Of a DNA stretch of 64,000 nucleotides, positions 24,608 to 37,250 are shown piece by piece. The notes below the pieces were generated by a model, which searched no databases, had not been told where the DNA came from, and saw nothing but the letters and a program-made list of their open reading frames with translations. How positions within the stretch are numbered: the first letter of the stretch is position 1; each line of letters starts with the position of its first letter. Source of the DNA: Rotaria sordida. Taxonomy: Eukaryota > Rotifera > Eurotatoria > Philodinida > Philodinidae. The position numbers were made by a program, and so were the translations under genes. The stretch spans positions 56,802 through 120,801 of the forward strand of contig CAJNOL010000391.1 of the NCBI GenBank assembly GCA_905250125.1, in the 5' to 3' direction.

Positions 24608-27059
24608 TTACTGTGACTTAAAAGTTTCTTGAAGATCTTCTAAACTGAGATTTTTAATCATTGTTGGTTCATTTTCAAAATTATATTTTGATGATGATGA
24701 ATCAGGTCTTGTTATGATCGATGTTGTTGTTAAATATCGAACAATATCTTGTTCTTCTTCAGTTGTTGGTACACTAGTACGACGACGTAATTTGGTTTCA
24801 CGACGTATATTATGAAGTGTAAAATCTGTTGTACTATTATTATCAATTGCTGATTTCCTATTAGTAGCTGAAACAGGATGAGAAGTAGCAAATGCTGAAC
24901 GGCAACGTGTTGGAGATAATTCATATTGAGATGCTGTAGCACATGTACTTAAACGACGTACTTGATTATCAGTAGTTAATGGAACAGCAGACGTTATACG
25001 AATGTTAAGTAATTTCTTTAGAAAGAAAAAAATTGATCATAAAAAAAATATTTTTATATAAAAGTAAAATAGTACTCGTTGAAGTTGTTTTCGTGTAAAG
25101 TTAGCTTGTTCATTGATCTTCTGTTGTGTTAATGTTCGTTCATCAACTAGTTCAGCACATTTTTTCATATACATATTTCTACAAAAAAAAAAAGAGATAA
25201 TCGTTCTATATAATCGCTTATTAAATAGATTATACCGCAGATCAGCATTTTGTAATTGTAATTGATCAAGTCGTCCAGCATAAAGTTTTTCAATTTCTTT
25301 TGCTTTCTCATCAAAACGTGTACGAAAATCATTTAATTCTCGAGTCTAGATAAAAGGTCAAATAAGTTCTTTTTAGAAGTCTGCACAAGACTCCAACCTC
25401 CGACTCTATCGAAGTCAGAGTTAATATAAGTTATAGAAATTCTCAAAATCTTTTTTCATACTAAACATAACTTGATAAAAATTATCCCGAATTTCAGTTG
25501 TATTTTGTGAAATTTTTTGTATCTTGGATTCACAAAGACATTCAAAAATTTATTCTCTCACAATACTCTCAAATTAGATATGATTCATGATTGTATATTA
25601 ATCTTAAATCTGTTGCTAATTTGCAGGAAGAAAAATTTCAGAGTCGAAGTTTAAAATTTTGACTCCGTAGGTCTCTAATTCTCTCATATAAAAATTATTT
25701 ATACCGTTTCAGTATATTGAATTTCGAGATTTTTTAATTGTAGAGCTAGATTAACTGTACGTTCTTTTGTATCATCAAGTTCAAGTTTAGTTGATGTTAA
25801 TTCTTTAGTTAATGTTTCAACACGTGTTCGATCAAAAGCTGAATCAGCGAAAGTTGCATGAATTGCCTAGGAATGAAATAGATATATATATATGTAAATT
25901 TCGAATAAGATAACGAAATACATCAGTTTCTTTTTGATGTTGTTTTCGTAAATTTTCAATTTCCATTTTTTGTCTTGCATTAAGATTTTTTCGTTCTTTA
26001 ATAACAGCTTCATTTATCTTTTGATTCATTTGTTCTTCTTTTTCTCGAAATTCTTTTTTCATTTCTTCTAATGCTTCATTTATTTTAATTTGCACTTTTT
26101 CAGTACCCTCTTTATTAAGATTGATCTATAAAAAAACAAACAAACAAACAAACTTCTATTTTAAAAGAAAAAGAAACAAGTTTACTTTATATGAATGAAA
26201 TGAACTTTTTATAAATTCAAGTTGATTTTTCAAATCTTGTTCACGTTTATCACTTTCAGTTTGTTCTTCATGTAATACTTTTGAATGTTTTTCATTTTGA
26301 TCTTCAAGTTCTTTCTCATGTTCAAGCATTTTACGATGAAGTAATTCTTGAAATTGTTTATTTTGATTTTGTAATTGATTAGTAAGAATTTCTTCAGCCT
26401 AGATCAATATTGTAATTTTATTAGTAAAGACATTAAAAAAAAAACTCGAATACTTTAGCTCGTGTTTGTTTATGATTAAGCCGTTCTTCAGCTAATTGCA
26501 ATGCTAAATCATCAATTTGTTCAGATAAATGATCAATATGTGCTTGAATTGGTGGTGGAAGAGTAGCACGTCTATATAGAAACGAACAATGGTTTAGTTA
26601 AATACAAAGTAAAAGAAAAAAACTTTTTTTTTTTTACTGAGGATTTTCATCGAACTTTGTATTTTCTTCTGGTAAGTTAAAAAATTCTTCATTTATATGT
26701 GCATCAATATTTTGTTTATTTTTTTTGATAGTCAATCCTTGTTGACTATATACTTGTCGTTTTTCACCCTGTGAGAAAAACAAAATTAAAATATTTTATT
26801 CTATTTTTTTTCTACATAATTCATAAATATACATCAAAAAATCGTTGCCATGGTTCAGGTCTGAGCTTTTTCAACGGGAGATGACATGGAAAAGTATGAT
26901 TTGAACAAGAACTACTAAGATTCATCCGATGAATAGAAGCTGATGAACTAAACAATAAATAAAATTTTATAATAAATTCTTAATATTTGATTAATTAACC
27001 TGATATTTGATCTAGTTCGACCTGATGGAGTTGTTGAAATAGATCGTCCATTGCTAGAT
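24608..27059 (-). CDS. Long coiled-coil protein, family not recognised (5' end unresolved)
   Basis: Ten exons on the minus strand join in one frame: about 27059-27000, 26947-26833, 26768-26638, 26571-26454, 26398-26186, 26125-25922, 25866-25705, 25345-25236, 25178-25076 and 25015-24608. They give about 540 residues. The N-terminal third is Ser-rich with a PWQRFFD motif. The middle, from the exon at 26571 to the one at 25076, is almost continuous heptad-type helix (for example LEEMKKEFREKEEQMNQK, KEIEKLYAGRLDQLQLQNAD). The C-terminal exon is Ser/Thr/Arg-rich and disordered, ending LEDLQETFKSQ. The layout resembles centrosomal or ciliary coiled-coil proteins, but I cannot name an ortholog. The start codon is not found. 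An upstream exon near 28010-27965 could join in frame but has no in-frame ATG; an internal ATG lies in the second exon. Most introns are 46-72 bp, but the one at 25346-25704 is 359 bp. Confidence 0.75.
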
Positions 27060-28029
27060 AATCTTAAGAAATAGAAACTTTTGTTTTTTTTTTCAATAAT
27101 AAAACCGGTAAATATTCCTACACGGGAAAAATTGTTCGTTGATTCATTCTACCTAGATAACTTAGGCAAATGAATGGTGGAAAAAAAAATTTATATACTT
27201 AAGTACGAGTATGTCCTCAAGTTTTTTTATCGACAATAAATGTTTTATAGATCAACACATTAAGAAAAATAAGCAAAGAAAAAAAAATACAATCTCAACA
27301 CATAGAAGAGAATCAAATACTTTTGATTAAGAAAGACGTAAAATAAATAGATGAGTGTTAAAATAACATTGCATGTAAATACAAGGTGTAGAAATGTGTT
27401 TAGTTTGCATAAGAAAATAAATAATTTTCTGTTCTATACGATATAAAAATATAAGTTCAAATTCTAGATTGATCTAAAATCAACCATCATTTGAGATTTA
27501 AAGATTATATCCATGCTGAAAAAAAAATCAGAATTTTTCGATTTGATTCGCATTTCGTAACCATGGAAACAAAAAAATTCATTGTCGTATACTTCAATTA
27601 TAGATAATGAAAAACTCAAACTTTGAAAAACGTCTTATTCTTGATCAAAGTTTTGTTATGAACTACATCAATTCCGTAAAATTGATAATAATTTGTTCAA
27701 TTCTATGCTATGATTCATTATTACAAAGTCAATGAATGGAAAGTATTAAGCTTAATAAATTTATTAAAATGTTGTATGTTGATTTAAATAAATACCTGCT
27801 GTTTCGTTCCATAGAAAGACGGAATGTTGATGTAACGGACATTTTACATTCTGTCAGTTTTAAAATGTTATATTTTAATTTCAATCAATATTTAATAGTT
27901 GGGCAATATAAGAACCAATAAGAAAAGACAATTCAGACTTCACAATAAACACATTGAAATCTTACCATATGAATTTAGAATCATTTTTCTTTCGTTCTTC
28001 TACAGATCGACGACACTCTATATACTTAT

Positions 28030-30300
28030 TGATTTAATGGACAGGAAATATTAAAGAGTGTGTATGCGCCGGTGTCGCTGATCTGATCGCATATTATTCA
28101 TTAATTTAACTTTTGAAATAAATCTATATTGATAAATAGCATTTTCTATAATGTAGAATTGATGTTGATTTATATAAGTATATATAATTCAAAACACGCT
28201 AATGATCATTAAGGCAGTCCAAACGAAATTAACGGAAACGCCGCTCAATTCAGTCCGGTCGTTTGGATGTGAAAGTTGTATAATGTCTCGTAATCTTATC
28301 TTTTTCTTAGTTCAAAATGGTAGAAAGTTGTCGTGACCTGTTCTTATGGATAATTAAAAAGCTTTTAGTATGCAGGAAAAAAAACTTTTTTCTTTAAAGT
28401 ATCAGCTGAGTTAGTATGCGTGAACACGACAGTCTATATTAATTATAATCGATATTTTGAGGAATAGATTAAAATTGATCGGAGAAATTAAAAAGAATTA
28501 GTTCCATTATCATCATTATTTTCAACAAATAACATTGATTAAATACAAAGACTACGAATAGTTCCAACAATTATAACAACAGTTGTTATTTCTAATGATG
28601 TCAAATCATTACAATAGTAATTTAATGCGAACAGCAACAATTTTCATCATTAACGAAACAACAACAACAACAACAACAACTATACAAGCAACTAAAAGCA
28701 TGAGCAAATCGAAATAATCATAATAATGGTTTTCATTCAGTTGTTCAAGTGAAAAATATTAATTTAATACATTTAGAAAGATATTTTATTAAACGATGGA
28801 ATTTTTCACCTTATCCACATGTAAAGCCCATTATGAGTCAATTTTAAAAAATGATCTTGAATTAATTATAATTTCGAGAAGAAAGATTTTTCAGTTGAAG
28901 TTTTTGAATTCACTTATCTTTATTTGCAAATCACGAGAAATTAGTTTCCTCTTCAAAACTGATTGTTCATTCGAAAAAAAAACATACGATGTTATTTAAT
29001 GTAATTTTACTTCCAGTATAATGATATCGGAATATCTTCTTTAGAAACATATTGGAGATTCGTCATTGACTTTATGCTGAATATTATATATGATATTGAT
29101 TATTCATTATATTAGTCGAATATAGAATTAGGGTTAGTATGTTCAGTAACCAGTATTTACTCTACAATGATATCATGGAGATATGAAATAGAAGAAAAAT
29201 TAACCGTATGAAGTATAGATGACATTATGCAGTTGTAAGAGTCAAAAAAATCTTAGACTAAAGTTCGATCGAAACAGGAAGCTGAGTAAACTAAGTCAGT
29301 AGTTGAATTTCTATTGATTGATTGATCGATAAAAGACCTGAATCGATATTGTTTTCATTGGTGATACTAGAATTGTGTCTATCGAAAAACGAAGAATCAA
29401 TTTTTGCTTGTGTCATTCGTTTGAATGTTTGCAACAGAAATTATGATGATCACATCATTAACTTATAAAGACTACCAGTTTTATTATATAATGAGCTATT
29501 CTCTTACCAAAAAAGTAACAAAGTAACGTAAAAATCTCTTAATTATGCGCTTACTGGTTTTAACAATGATGATTGAATGTGTTTTTTTTTCAATTCTTCC
29601 AAAGCAGTCAGTTTAAGTCTGTTGTTTGAATAAAATCTCTTTAGATGATTCTTGTTTACGAACAATATTATAAGATGCATTGGCATAAAGAATATTTAGT
29701 TTTTTCTTAGTTAGAATTCAACAGATTTTGTTCTATATTACAGATTCAATTGAAGTCTTGTAATGGTATTGTTTTTAACAATCTGGGCAAATACTTCTCT
29801 GTCGAAATCAGCTAAATTCAATAGTGCTATGTATTCAATTCGAGATGCACTCGCAACTAAAGTTACAGCTACCCGTACAGAACTTAGTCAAAATGAGATC
29901 ACGAGTCATATCGACCCTTTAAATTATCCATTAAATATTCAACAATAATAGATGTCAATAGTGGATTTCTGGTTCCACTATTTTCAATATTATCTAAAAG
30001 TCTTCTTCAAATAATTGAATATGGTGATTGTTTTGATGACAACAGTTTCGCCGTTCATCCAATAAACCATGTGCTCCATAAAAACAAAAAATTAACTATA
30101 TAGTATCAAATTTGTTTATTTTTATATCATTAGAGGTCGATTTTCTCCCATTTCTTTATTTCTAATTATAATAAATAAAGCTTAATCGAAAAGCTATTTT
30201 ATATCTTCATTCAATTAGCATTACAAAATCTTTCTTGTATATAGATATCATATCTTTCAATACTAATAAAAATAAATGTGGTAACCACGGGTTTAAATCC
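28030..30300. other. Gene-free AT-rich stretch
   Basis: I see no supported exon. A short (AAC)n tract occupies 28658-28680. The open frames at 28796-28999 and 29763-29948 have no partner exons or recognisable domain. Confidence 0.35.
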
Positions 30301-30303
30301 GAG

Positions 30304-31050
30304 AGTTATGTGTACTTCAAAAAGTGAATGAGACAGATGAGTCATCCTAGAATGTGTGGGCATAAAAATAATCCTGGCAAACCTTTTCTATAAACAGTTG
30401 ATTTCTATTGGCTACTGTTCAACCACTAGGATTTAGAGATGAATAGAGCTCAGATTTGAACTCTTCGCCTTGATTTACCCAAAGAAAGTCGTTTTTCCGA
30501 TAACTTGATTTCTATTGGTTACTGCTCAACCAATAGGAGTTCGAGGCAAACGGAGCTCAGATTGGAGTTCTCCGACCCAAAAAACCTCGAACTGTCATCT
30601 CTATGATCGAAAGACAGAGCTCTAATTGTCGATCAATTAGAGTGTGAACACAAACAGAACCAATTCCCGTTTAATTACCCTTGCAATAGGTGAGTTAGTC
30701 TTCTTATTTCTTTATGTTTTATATATCATTTTGTAGCTCGTGAAATTCTCTATCGAATGGTGTATGAAAGTTGGGGTTTTATTTGACTATAATAGGAAAA
30801 GTTTTTTACGAAAGGGGGGATAGGTCGATTCTCGCATAGGAAGACGTAGGGAAAAATTACTATTTTTCCAATAACTCAGCAACGGCTCGGCCAATCCTTC
30901 TCATCTTCGAACTCGACCGAGATATTGTTGAGACTAAAGTGTGTAGAAAATTTCATCGCAATCGGACTCTTCTTTCAAAAGTTATCGTGTAAACGGCCGG
31001 ACGGACATACTGACCGATTCTAGAGTGTACTCACTTTTTGAGTACACAAC
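30304..31050. repeat. Short element with related hairpin termini, probable non-autonomous transposon
   Basis: The right end carries a perfect 9-bp hairpin (GTGTACTCA, loop CTTTT, TGAGTACAC; 31025-31047). The left end (GTGTACTTCAAAAAGTGAATGA, about 30309-30330) is a degenerate copy of the same sequence. The interior has two direct copies of a roughly 75-bp segment (about 30400 and 30507, each with GATTTCTATTGG.TACTG) and a GC-richer 3' half with CGGCCGGACGGACATAC. No coding capacity is seen. Confidence 0.5.
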
Positions 31051-31059
31051 TAGTTTGGA

Positions 31060-32550
31060 TATTCAAATTTCTACTCGATTCTGCAATCATTTTCTGTTTC
31101 AGTTCTATGCTGTTGAACACTGAAAAAACTTTTCATAAAGCTATAACTTATCGATATATTTATTTTGTCTAATCATTGAAATGAAAAATATTGTAAAATA
31201 TATTAATTACTCATTTAAGCAGGTGTGTGAATATGAGTATGCTTTGATTCTTCTTTTACCCACACCTACAACCTTGAATTTGTGTTCTTGAAGGCAGTCA
31301 TTTGTTAGTTTGAAATGACAAGATATTTATATTTTATGCGCTCGCCTGACAATTACTATACTTACAAACATTATCTTCGAATGCGATTATCAGTCCAAAA
31401 ACCACTGTTGGCTTCCTCTTGGGTTACTGTGCTCTAAATTGGTGTTAGCACATACTATGGGAAAAGATTGAAGTACGATACGATCAAACTGAAAGGTTTT
31501 ATCGAATATCAAATTCTTGGTATTCAGCTTTTCTAGTTTTCTCAGAAAGTTGTGATTGAACAAACTCATTTCTTCGAAAACTTTCCACGTGAATCTGAAA
31601 ACAGTAAAAAACAGCTCTAGATGTCGTATCAAAACGAAAATCATTGATCTGAAGAAAAAAAGCATTGTTTTCTCCATATCCAGACACTTGATACAAAAAC
31701 AATTCAGGCTTTCATTCGATCTTTCTAATTTTGCCTCTTTTTTAACGTAAATATTCTAATACCATTTTTTATCATTTTAGGAAATACGGCACACATACGT
31801 TGATTGTCAAACATGATCATCTACTACTTCGACCATTTTTTTCGCGGAATATGCTTCACCAGTTGTTCTAGCTAACTTTTTTCTGTCTATTTTCATGATT
31901 CGATTCTAATAAAATTTGTATGCTGAATTGATAACTAGACGCTCCTTTGGACAAATCAGAGTAACGAATGAGTGATTATTCACGATGAATCATATTCTCA
32001 AGCGGAAGTTGGCAATATTGATGAAGTTTGCATATCAACTCTCTTCCTCTGCTGATTTTTCAGTCCTTGAATGATCATTTTCAAGTCATTAATGATCAAA
32101 TAGAGACTAATGTTCGAAGATGACAATAGATGAGCTTAAACTCATGTCAATATCAACAAGGAGAAAAGCACAAGATACCACGTAATTGCTTTTGATGTCT
32201 CTTGACACGTCATGTTTGACGGTCGTTCTCTCCTTGCTTCTTGAGATGCTGTTAAAATCAGTTGAATTTTGAAAGAACGGATAAAGTAACGAAAAATCAA
32301 CTGCTAAGTTGCCATCGGTTTCATGATGTTATCATTCAAAATATCGTCGATCAAGAAAAAAAATCGATGTGATATTCAACGAGTTCGGTAAGAATATAGA
32401 TGTGAAGCGTCGAACAATGTATGGGCATCTGAGGAATGTCGACAGAGAGTGTGGGTGTGAATGTGAGTGTGGCGGTGAAAAATGAATGACAGCTGCATCC
32501 TTTCTAACGATAAATTTATGAAGGAAAGCTCTAACAGTATTCTCAAAAAT
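31060..32550. other. Gene-free stretch
   Basis: Overlapping open frames on both strands at 31390-31750 have no recognisable domain. A short TGTGGG/TGTGAG-like run sits at about 32445-32475. Nothing else can be supported. Confidence 0.3.
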
Positions 32551-32557
32551 TCTAGGT

Positions 32558-32945
32558 CTCTACAAAATTGAAACCCTCGCTTTTCAGCACTTCGAACTCG
32601 AAAATAAAAAGTTTTTCTTGCTTACACAGAGTGATCGAGCAACTTGTTCTCTACAAAATGAGATGTCTCCGAGCTCTCCACCACACTTTTTGGCTGAAAT
32701 ACATAAATAATAAGAAAAGGCCGAAAACGGTTTTTTTTCGCCATTCCGTAGGGAACAATTGGGCGATAACGGTTTTCGGGTCTCTGTTAAAATTCATGTA
32801 GTTTATTCAAAAAATGTCGTGGTAAGTTCGAAAACATCTCATTTTGTAGAGAATCAGTTTCTCCGTCGCTCTTTATTATCCAAAGAAATTTATTTTCGAG
32901 TTCCGAATATTCCAGTGGTGCTGCGCTTTTGAAATACTGTAAAAA
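32558..32945. repeat. Inverted-repeat (foldback) element
   Basis: The left arm (about 32558-32672) ends TCTCTACAAAATGAGATGT and contains CGAACTCGAAAATAAA. Both blocks recur inverted in the right arm (about 32840-32935). The roughly 165-bp spacer carries no gene. Confidence 0.65.
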
Positions 32946-33219
32946 TTATATTTTCCTCAATTCTTTTTTCGGAAACAATTTTCTCTATCCAAATTGCTAT
33001 TTCGATTGTTTATAGCAGTGACCATTACGGGAAAAAATCAAACTTAAATCTGTATGATCAATTTTTGGCATTACTGTATCATGATTTATCTTTGCATCCG
33101 GTTAGTATTTATAATAGGAATGTATTATTCGAATTTCTGTTTAAAATGAAGAGAAATAAACATGTCTGAAATAACATTGACAAGTTAACAATATGAAAGT
33201 GATGCATAATCAAAAATCA

Positions 33220-33510
33220 TCAATCAATGTCATGATTGTCGTAGAGTATAGTATTGGTGTTATTCACCAGACCCTTTTCATTGTAAGTACTCGAGCGACG
33301 ACGTTGATTCGTTGATGGAGGTACTAGAGAAACGTTACCATCAAACAGACTACGACGTCGTTGGGGTGTTGCTTCTGTCATATCTGTCAGATGTTGATCA
33401 TTGGTTTTGAATAATGCAATTATCTGGTCCATGTACATCTCAAGTTCTTCTGGATGTTGGATGCATTTATTGATTAAGGATTTCAATTGTTGCCGTTGTT
33501 GTTCGCTCAT
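33220..33510 (-). CDS. Small basic protein with two RRRS motifs, unrecognised
   Basis: An uninterrupted frame of 96 codons begins at the first ATG (MSEQQRQQLKSLINKCIQ). The frame is open a little further upstream but only from a TTG. Residues 1-45 look helical (QQLKSLINKC, ELEMYMDQIIALF). The rest is disordered and contains two RRRS sites (RRRSLF and RRRSST), which fit the consensus for basophilic kinases such as PKA. I recognise no family. Composition and absence of low complexity make it more protein-like than other short frames nearby, but expression is unproven. No splice signals are needed. Confidence 0.45.
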   Translation of the reverse strand: MSEQQRQQLKSLINKCIQHPEELEMYMDQIIALFKTNDQHLTDMTEATPQRRRSLFDGNVSLVPPSTNQRRRSSTYNEKGLVNNTNTILYDNHDID

Positions 33511-33549
33511 GATGATAAACTGAAGAAATGATCGAATCAACTGCTATTT

Positions 33550-34700
33550 GATCAAAGATTGCACCTTTTGACAGAGATTAGAATTCGACCTTTTCTTCTG
33601 TTTTTTTTTCTTTTCTTTTTGATACGACAAATCAATGAAGTGTCTTATCGTTGTCGCTGCCCTGTTATCTATTGATTACAGCACAAATACGAGTCTAGAA
33701 ATATTTTTCTTTTCATTGTTGGACTGATGTGTCATTTAAAATCGAATCATTATTCACATTGATGACATCAGTTCGCAGCGCTAGAAATGTCACTTAGCAT
33801 TCGTTGATGATGTGCAGTTAGAGATATAAACCAGCGCCAACGCCGACTTTTTCGAAAAAAGCTCAGTCGTCCCCGCCACCGATTAAAATGAACTTGTTGG
33901 ACTCTAGAAACTGCTACCGCTAATTACAAAAAGATATTTAATCAGATTTCTTCCTTTATTCAATGTGAATTTTATGCAAATTTCGAATTTTTCAGAGTGC
34001 TCTAATACGTTCTTATCTCTTGCGAACAGTTTTAAACCGTTCACAGGTATTTTGTGCTGAGTTTTCTGAAAACGAATAGAAAATTTTCAGAAGTCACTGC
34101 CACATTGCATAAGAAAAATATAGGAATACACGATCTACTGACGCCAGGCAACCATTCAATGCGAAGATGCAATTAAAAAGAAGTAATGATCAAATCAAAA
34201 GAAATAAAATGAAAAGTAAATTTGAAGAAATTTTGAATCGACTAGAGTAATACAAAAGAACAAATCAGAAAGAAACGGGGAAATTCTTCAGAATGTACGA
34301 AGCAGAAATAGCATCAGTGTTGACATATTAGTGTTTTGCATAGTATATTATTTTTGAGGGAACAACTTCTGCGTTGTATGAGGTTTTATGTGAGTTTTAA
34401 ATTTTGGATTGATGAGAGGCTACGCTGACACCATATTCTGCTTCAATCTATTGAATTATCATCGTTCTAATTCAAATCTATTTGAAATTTCCGAAGCTTA
34501 AGAGGAGGATGTGGCAGTGGATGGGTGTGGCTATTGGTTTGAGCGTTGCCTTGACACACATCCATATCTCCGATTAGTCTTCTTTTGTTTGAGAACACAC
34601 TGTGATTTTATGTTAAAGTGCTAACATGAGTCTCTCTTAAAGATGACATATTCAAATGTTGTTATTTGATGATCTGATTTGATCATGCATTTAATCTATT
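33550..34700. other. Gene-free stretch
   Basis: No supported exon, RNA gene or repeat is visible. The sequence is unremarkable AT-rich DNA. Confidence 0.3.
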
Positions 34701-35934
34701 AATGTTAGACTTATCCTTCGATTATGCTCTATATCTACAAGTAACGTTCGTCGGCTCGACTCACTTGTCCCTCGACTGTATAAGACAGAAGTATATTCCA
34801 CATGTGTCGGCATCGAAAGAATTGATCTACCAGCTTTATCACAATAACTGCCGCAAATTTCAATTTCTTAAGTCGTAAAAGTCGAAGAAACTGCTCAGCC
34901 TTTTTGTAAAATAATTTAAGATAAACGTTACTTTTCCGTAAGAGATTGTAAATCTAGCAATTCTTTGTCAAAATGCACTTTAACTGCTAAATACCTGTTT
35001 CACCTTTCATTCTTACACAGACAGACACAAAAATTTAGTTTATTTCATATAACCCTTCCTATAACCGAGGAAATATCATTATTTTTTCAGAAAAACTTTT
35101 CCCTTGACCCTAAAAATTCAACTCAACATTTTGAGAAACTGCCTTCTGATTCGGATTCATCGATCCTGATTTATTTTCATCAACCTTTACCTCCAGCGTG
35201 CAAAAATCTGACCGATGAAAGCCCAATATACAAATCTCTGATTGGCTGAAACCTTAGGATGAAAAAACTTGACTAGCATAAGTCCTAATATGAAAAATCG
35301 GATTCGTTGAAATTCCGATGTATTCATATTTGATCATATTTTTTTGAGCTTTGATCCTTGACCTTTGACCCTGACACAAACACACACAAACTCATTTTAT
35401 TTTATATGACACTCCCTACAGTCGAGGGAATCAACAAAGCAAAAGTTCCCGTGGGAATTGTTGACACCAATGAGGTCAGTAGAATATTATTATATTCCCA
35501 TATAAAATATCTTGATAATCAATTTAGAAATATTAATTTCATCTCTATCACTAGAGCAGATGGCCTTATATGCAAGTCCTTATCAGATGAAGTATAAGAT
35601 TAAACTTTTCTTTTTCGTCAGCTCGTCAACGTTTTTTCTGTTCGAAAAAGAGGCTTTGTGAAATTTTCCGCTCACATGTTTTAAAAGTCATCTTTTCTTC
35701 CAGATATGTCCTACTATCTCACTGATAGCGTGAATCCACAGATAATACAAAGTCTAGTAATCGTCTCCTCAACGAATTCAGTCAAACTAGCAAATATCGT
35801 CCGGATCTTCCTGAATATTTGTGTCTTACTCGAACAGTTGGAGGGACTGCTATTGGGCTATTCTATCCTAATGAGCACTACGTATCTGTGTGCTTGAAGT
35901 TGCCAACCTAATTCCTTGAGAGTGCCTCAATCTA

Positions 35935-36775
35935 AGTGGCTGGATTTCCAGCCCCTCAAAATCTGATTGGTTGAAATCCCAACTCCTCAAAACCTGATTG
36001 GGTGAATTTCTAGCCCCTCAAAACCTGATTGGCTGACTTTCCCAGCCTCCCGAAATCTGATTGGTTGAATTTCCAGCCCCTCAAAACATGATTGACTGAA
36101 TTCTCCACCCCTCAAAACCTGATTTTCCCACCCTCTCGAAATCTGATTGGTTGAATTCCCAGCCCTTCAAAACCTGATTGGCTGAATTCCCCACCCCTCA
36201 AAACCTGATTGGCTGATTTTCCCAGCCTCTCGGAATCTAATTGGTTGAATTCCCCACCCCTCAAAACCTGATTGGCTGATTTCACCAGCCTCTCGAAATC
36301 TGATCGGTTGAATTCCCAGCCCTTCAAAATCTGATTGGCTGAATTCCCCACCCCTCATAACCTGATTGGCTGATTTTCCCAGCCTCTCGAAATCTGATTG
36401 GTTGAATTCTCAGCTCTTCAAAACCTGATTGGCTGAATTCCCAGTCTCTCAAAACCTGACTGGTTGAATTCCCAGTCCCTCAAAACCTGATTGGCTGACT
36501 TTCCCAGCCTCTCGAAATCTGATTGGTTGAATTCCCAGTCTCTCAAAACCTGATTAGTTGAATTCCCAGTCCCTCAAAACCTGATTGGCTGACTTTCCCA
36601 GCCTCTCGAAATCTGATTGGTTTAATTCCCAGTCCCTCAAAATCTGATTGGCTGACTTTCCCAGCCTCTCGAAATCTGATTGGTTGAATTCCCAGTCCCT
36701 AAAAAACATGATTGGCTGAATTCTCAACTCCTTAAAACCTGATTGGCTGATATCTCAGCCTCTCAAAACCTAATT
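35935..36775. repeat. Minisatellite, ~31-bp unit in two alternating variants
   Basis: More than twenty imperfect units carry CCTGATTGGCTGA or TCTGATTGGTTGAATT, preceded by CAGCC(C/T)CTCAAAA or CAGCCTCTCGAAAT. The two variants often alternate, giving a higher-order period near 62-63 bp. Each unit contains a GATTGG (CCAAT-type) core. The minus strand stays open over parts of the array only because of the repeat period. Confidence 0.9.
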
Positions 36776-36837
36776 GTTCGAGAGATGGATACAGTAAATA
36801 TCTAATTGACCATTGATGTTCTTTTGACCCTGCCACA

Positions 36838-36897
36838 AACACACAAACAGACAAACACACAAACAGACAAACACACAAACAGACAAACACACAAACT
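36838..36897. repeat. Short tandem repeat (CACAAACAGACAAA)n
   Basis: About four head-to-tail copies of a 14-bp unit occur within the third copy of the flanking repeat described for 34701-37009. Confidence 0.85.
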
Positions 36898-37250
36898 ATT
36901 TTTTTTCATATGACCCTCCCTACAGTCGAGGGAATAAACACTTGTTTCCATTTATGTTAGACTTATCCTTCGATTATGCTCTATATCTATAAACACTTGT
37001 TTCCATTTAGTGACACGAAAAATAGTAAATGATGAAACACTTCAAAAGGTTTGTGCGTACACTTGTTTCCAAATCGTGTAATAAACAAAAGTACAAGTTT
37101 AAATAAAGCTAAGTCAAGCTTAGAAAACGAATCAGGACAACCGAACACAATGACAAACTGCGAATGCAGTGTATTGAACAAAAGATTAATCATAAAAAGC
37201 AAAGAGAATAAGTCAAGATTTCGTGATAAAAATGTTTTATCAATAGGGGA

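Larger units (their letters stand above)
34701..37009. repeat. Composite repeat block bounded by 36-bp direct repeats
   Basis: TGTTAGACTTATCCTTCGAT followed by TATGCTCTATATCTA occurs at about 34703-34737 and again at 36955-36989. Between them lie three copies of a second unit (about 35015-35090, 35360-35435 and 36820-36935). That unit has a CACAAACACAC-rich start and the block CTACAGTCGAGGGAAT. The main minisatellite (35935-36775) is also inside. The right-hand 36-mer is itself flanked by two copies of AAACACTTGTTTCCATTTA (36936-36954 and 36991-37009), so it sits in a local tandem duplication. Confidence 0.7.

Noticed and set aside
24730..24942. Minus-strand 70-codon frame
   Set aside because: Shifted-frame shadow of the last exon of the coiled-coil gene, which continues cleanly in another frame.
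31390..31750. Overlapping open frames on both strands
   Set aside because: Opposing frames of similar length without domains or splice signals; I could not find a consistent exon.
36112..36358. Minus-strand repeat peptide frames inside the 31-bp minisatellite
   Set aside because: Two overlapping frames are open simultaneously over the array, which is expected from the repeat and not from selection on a protein.
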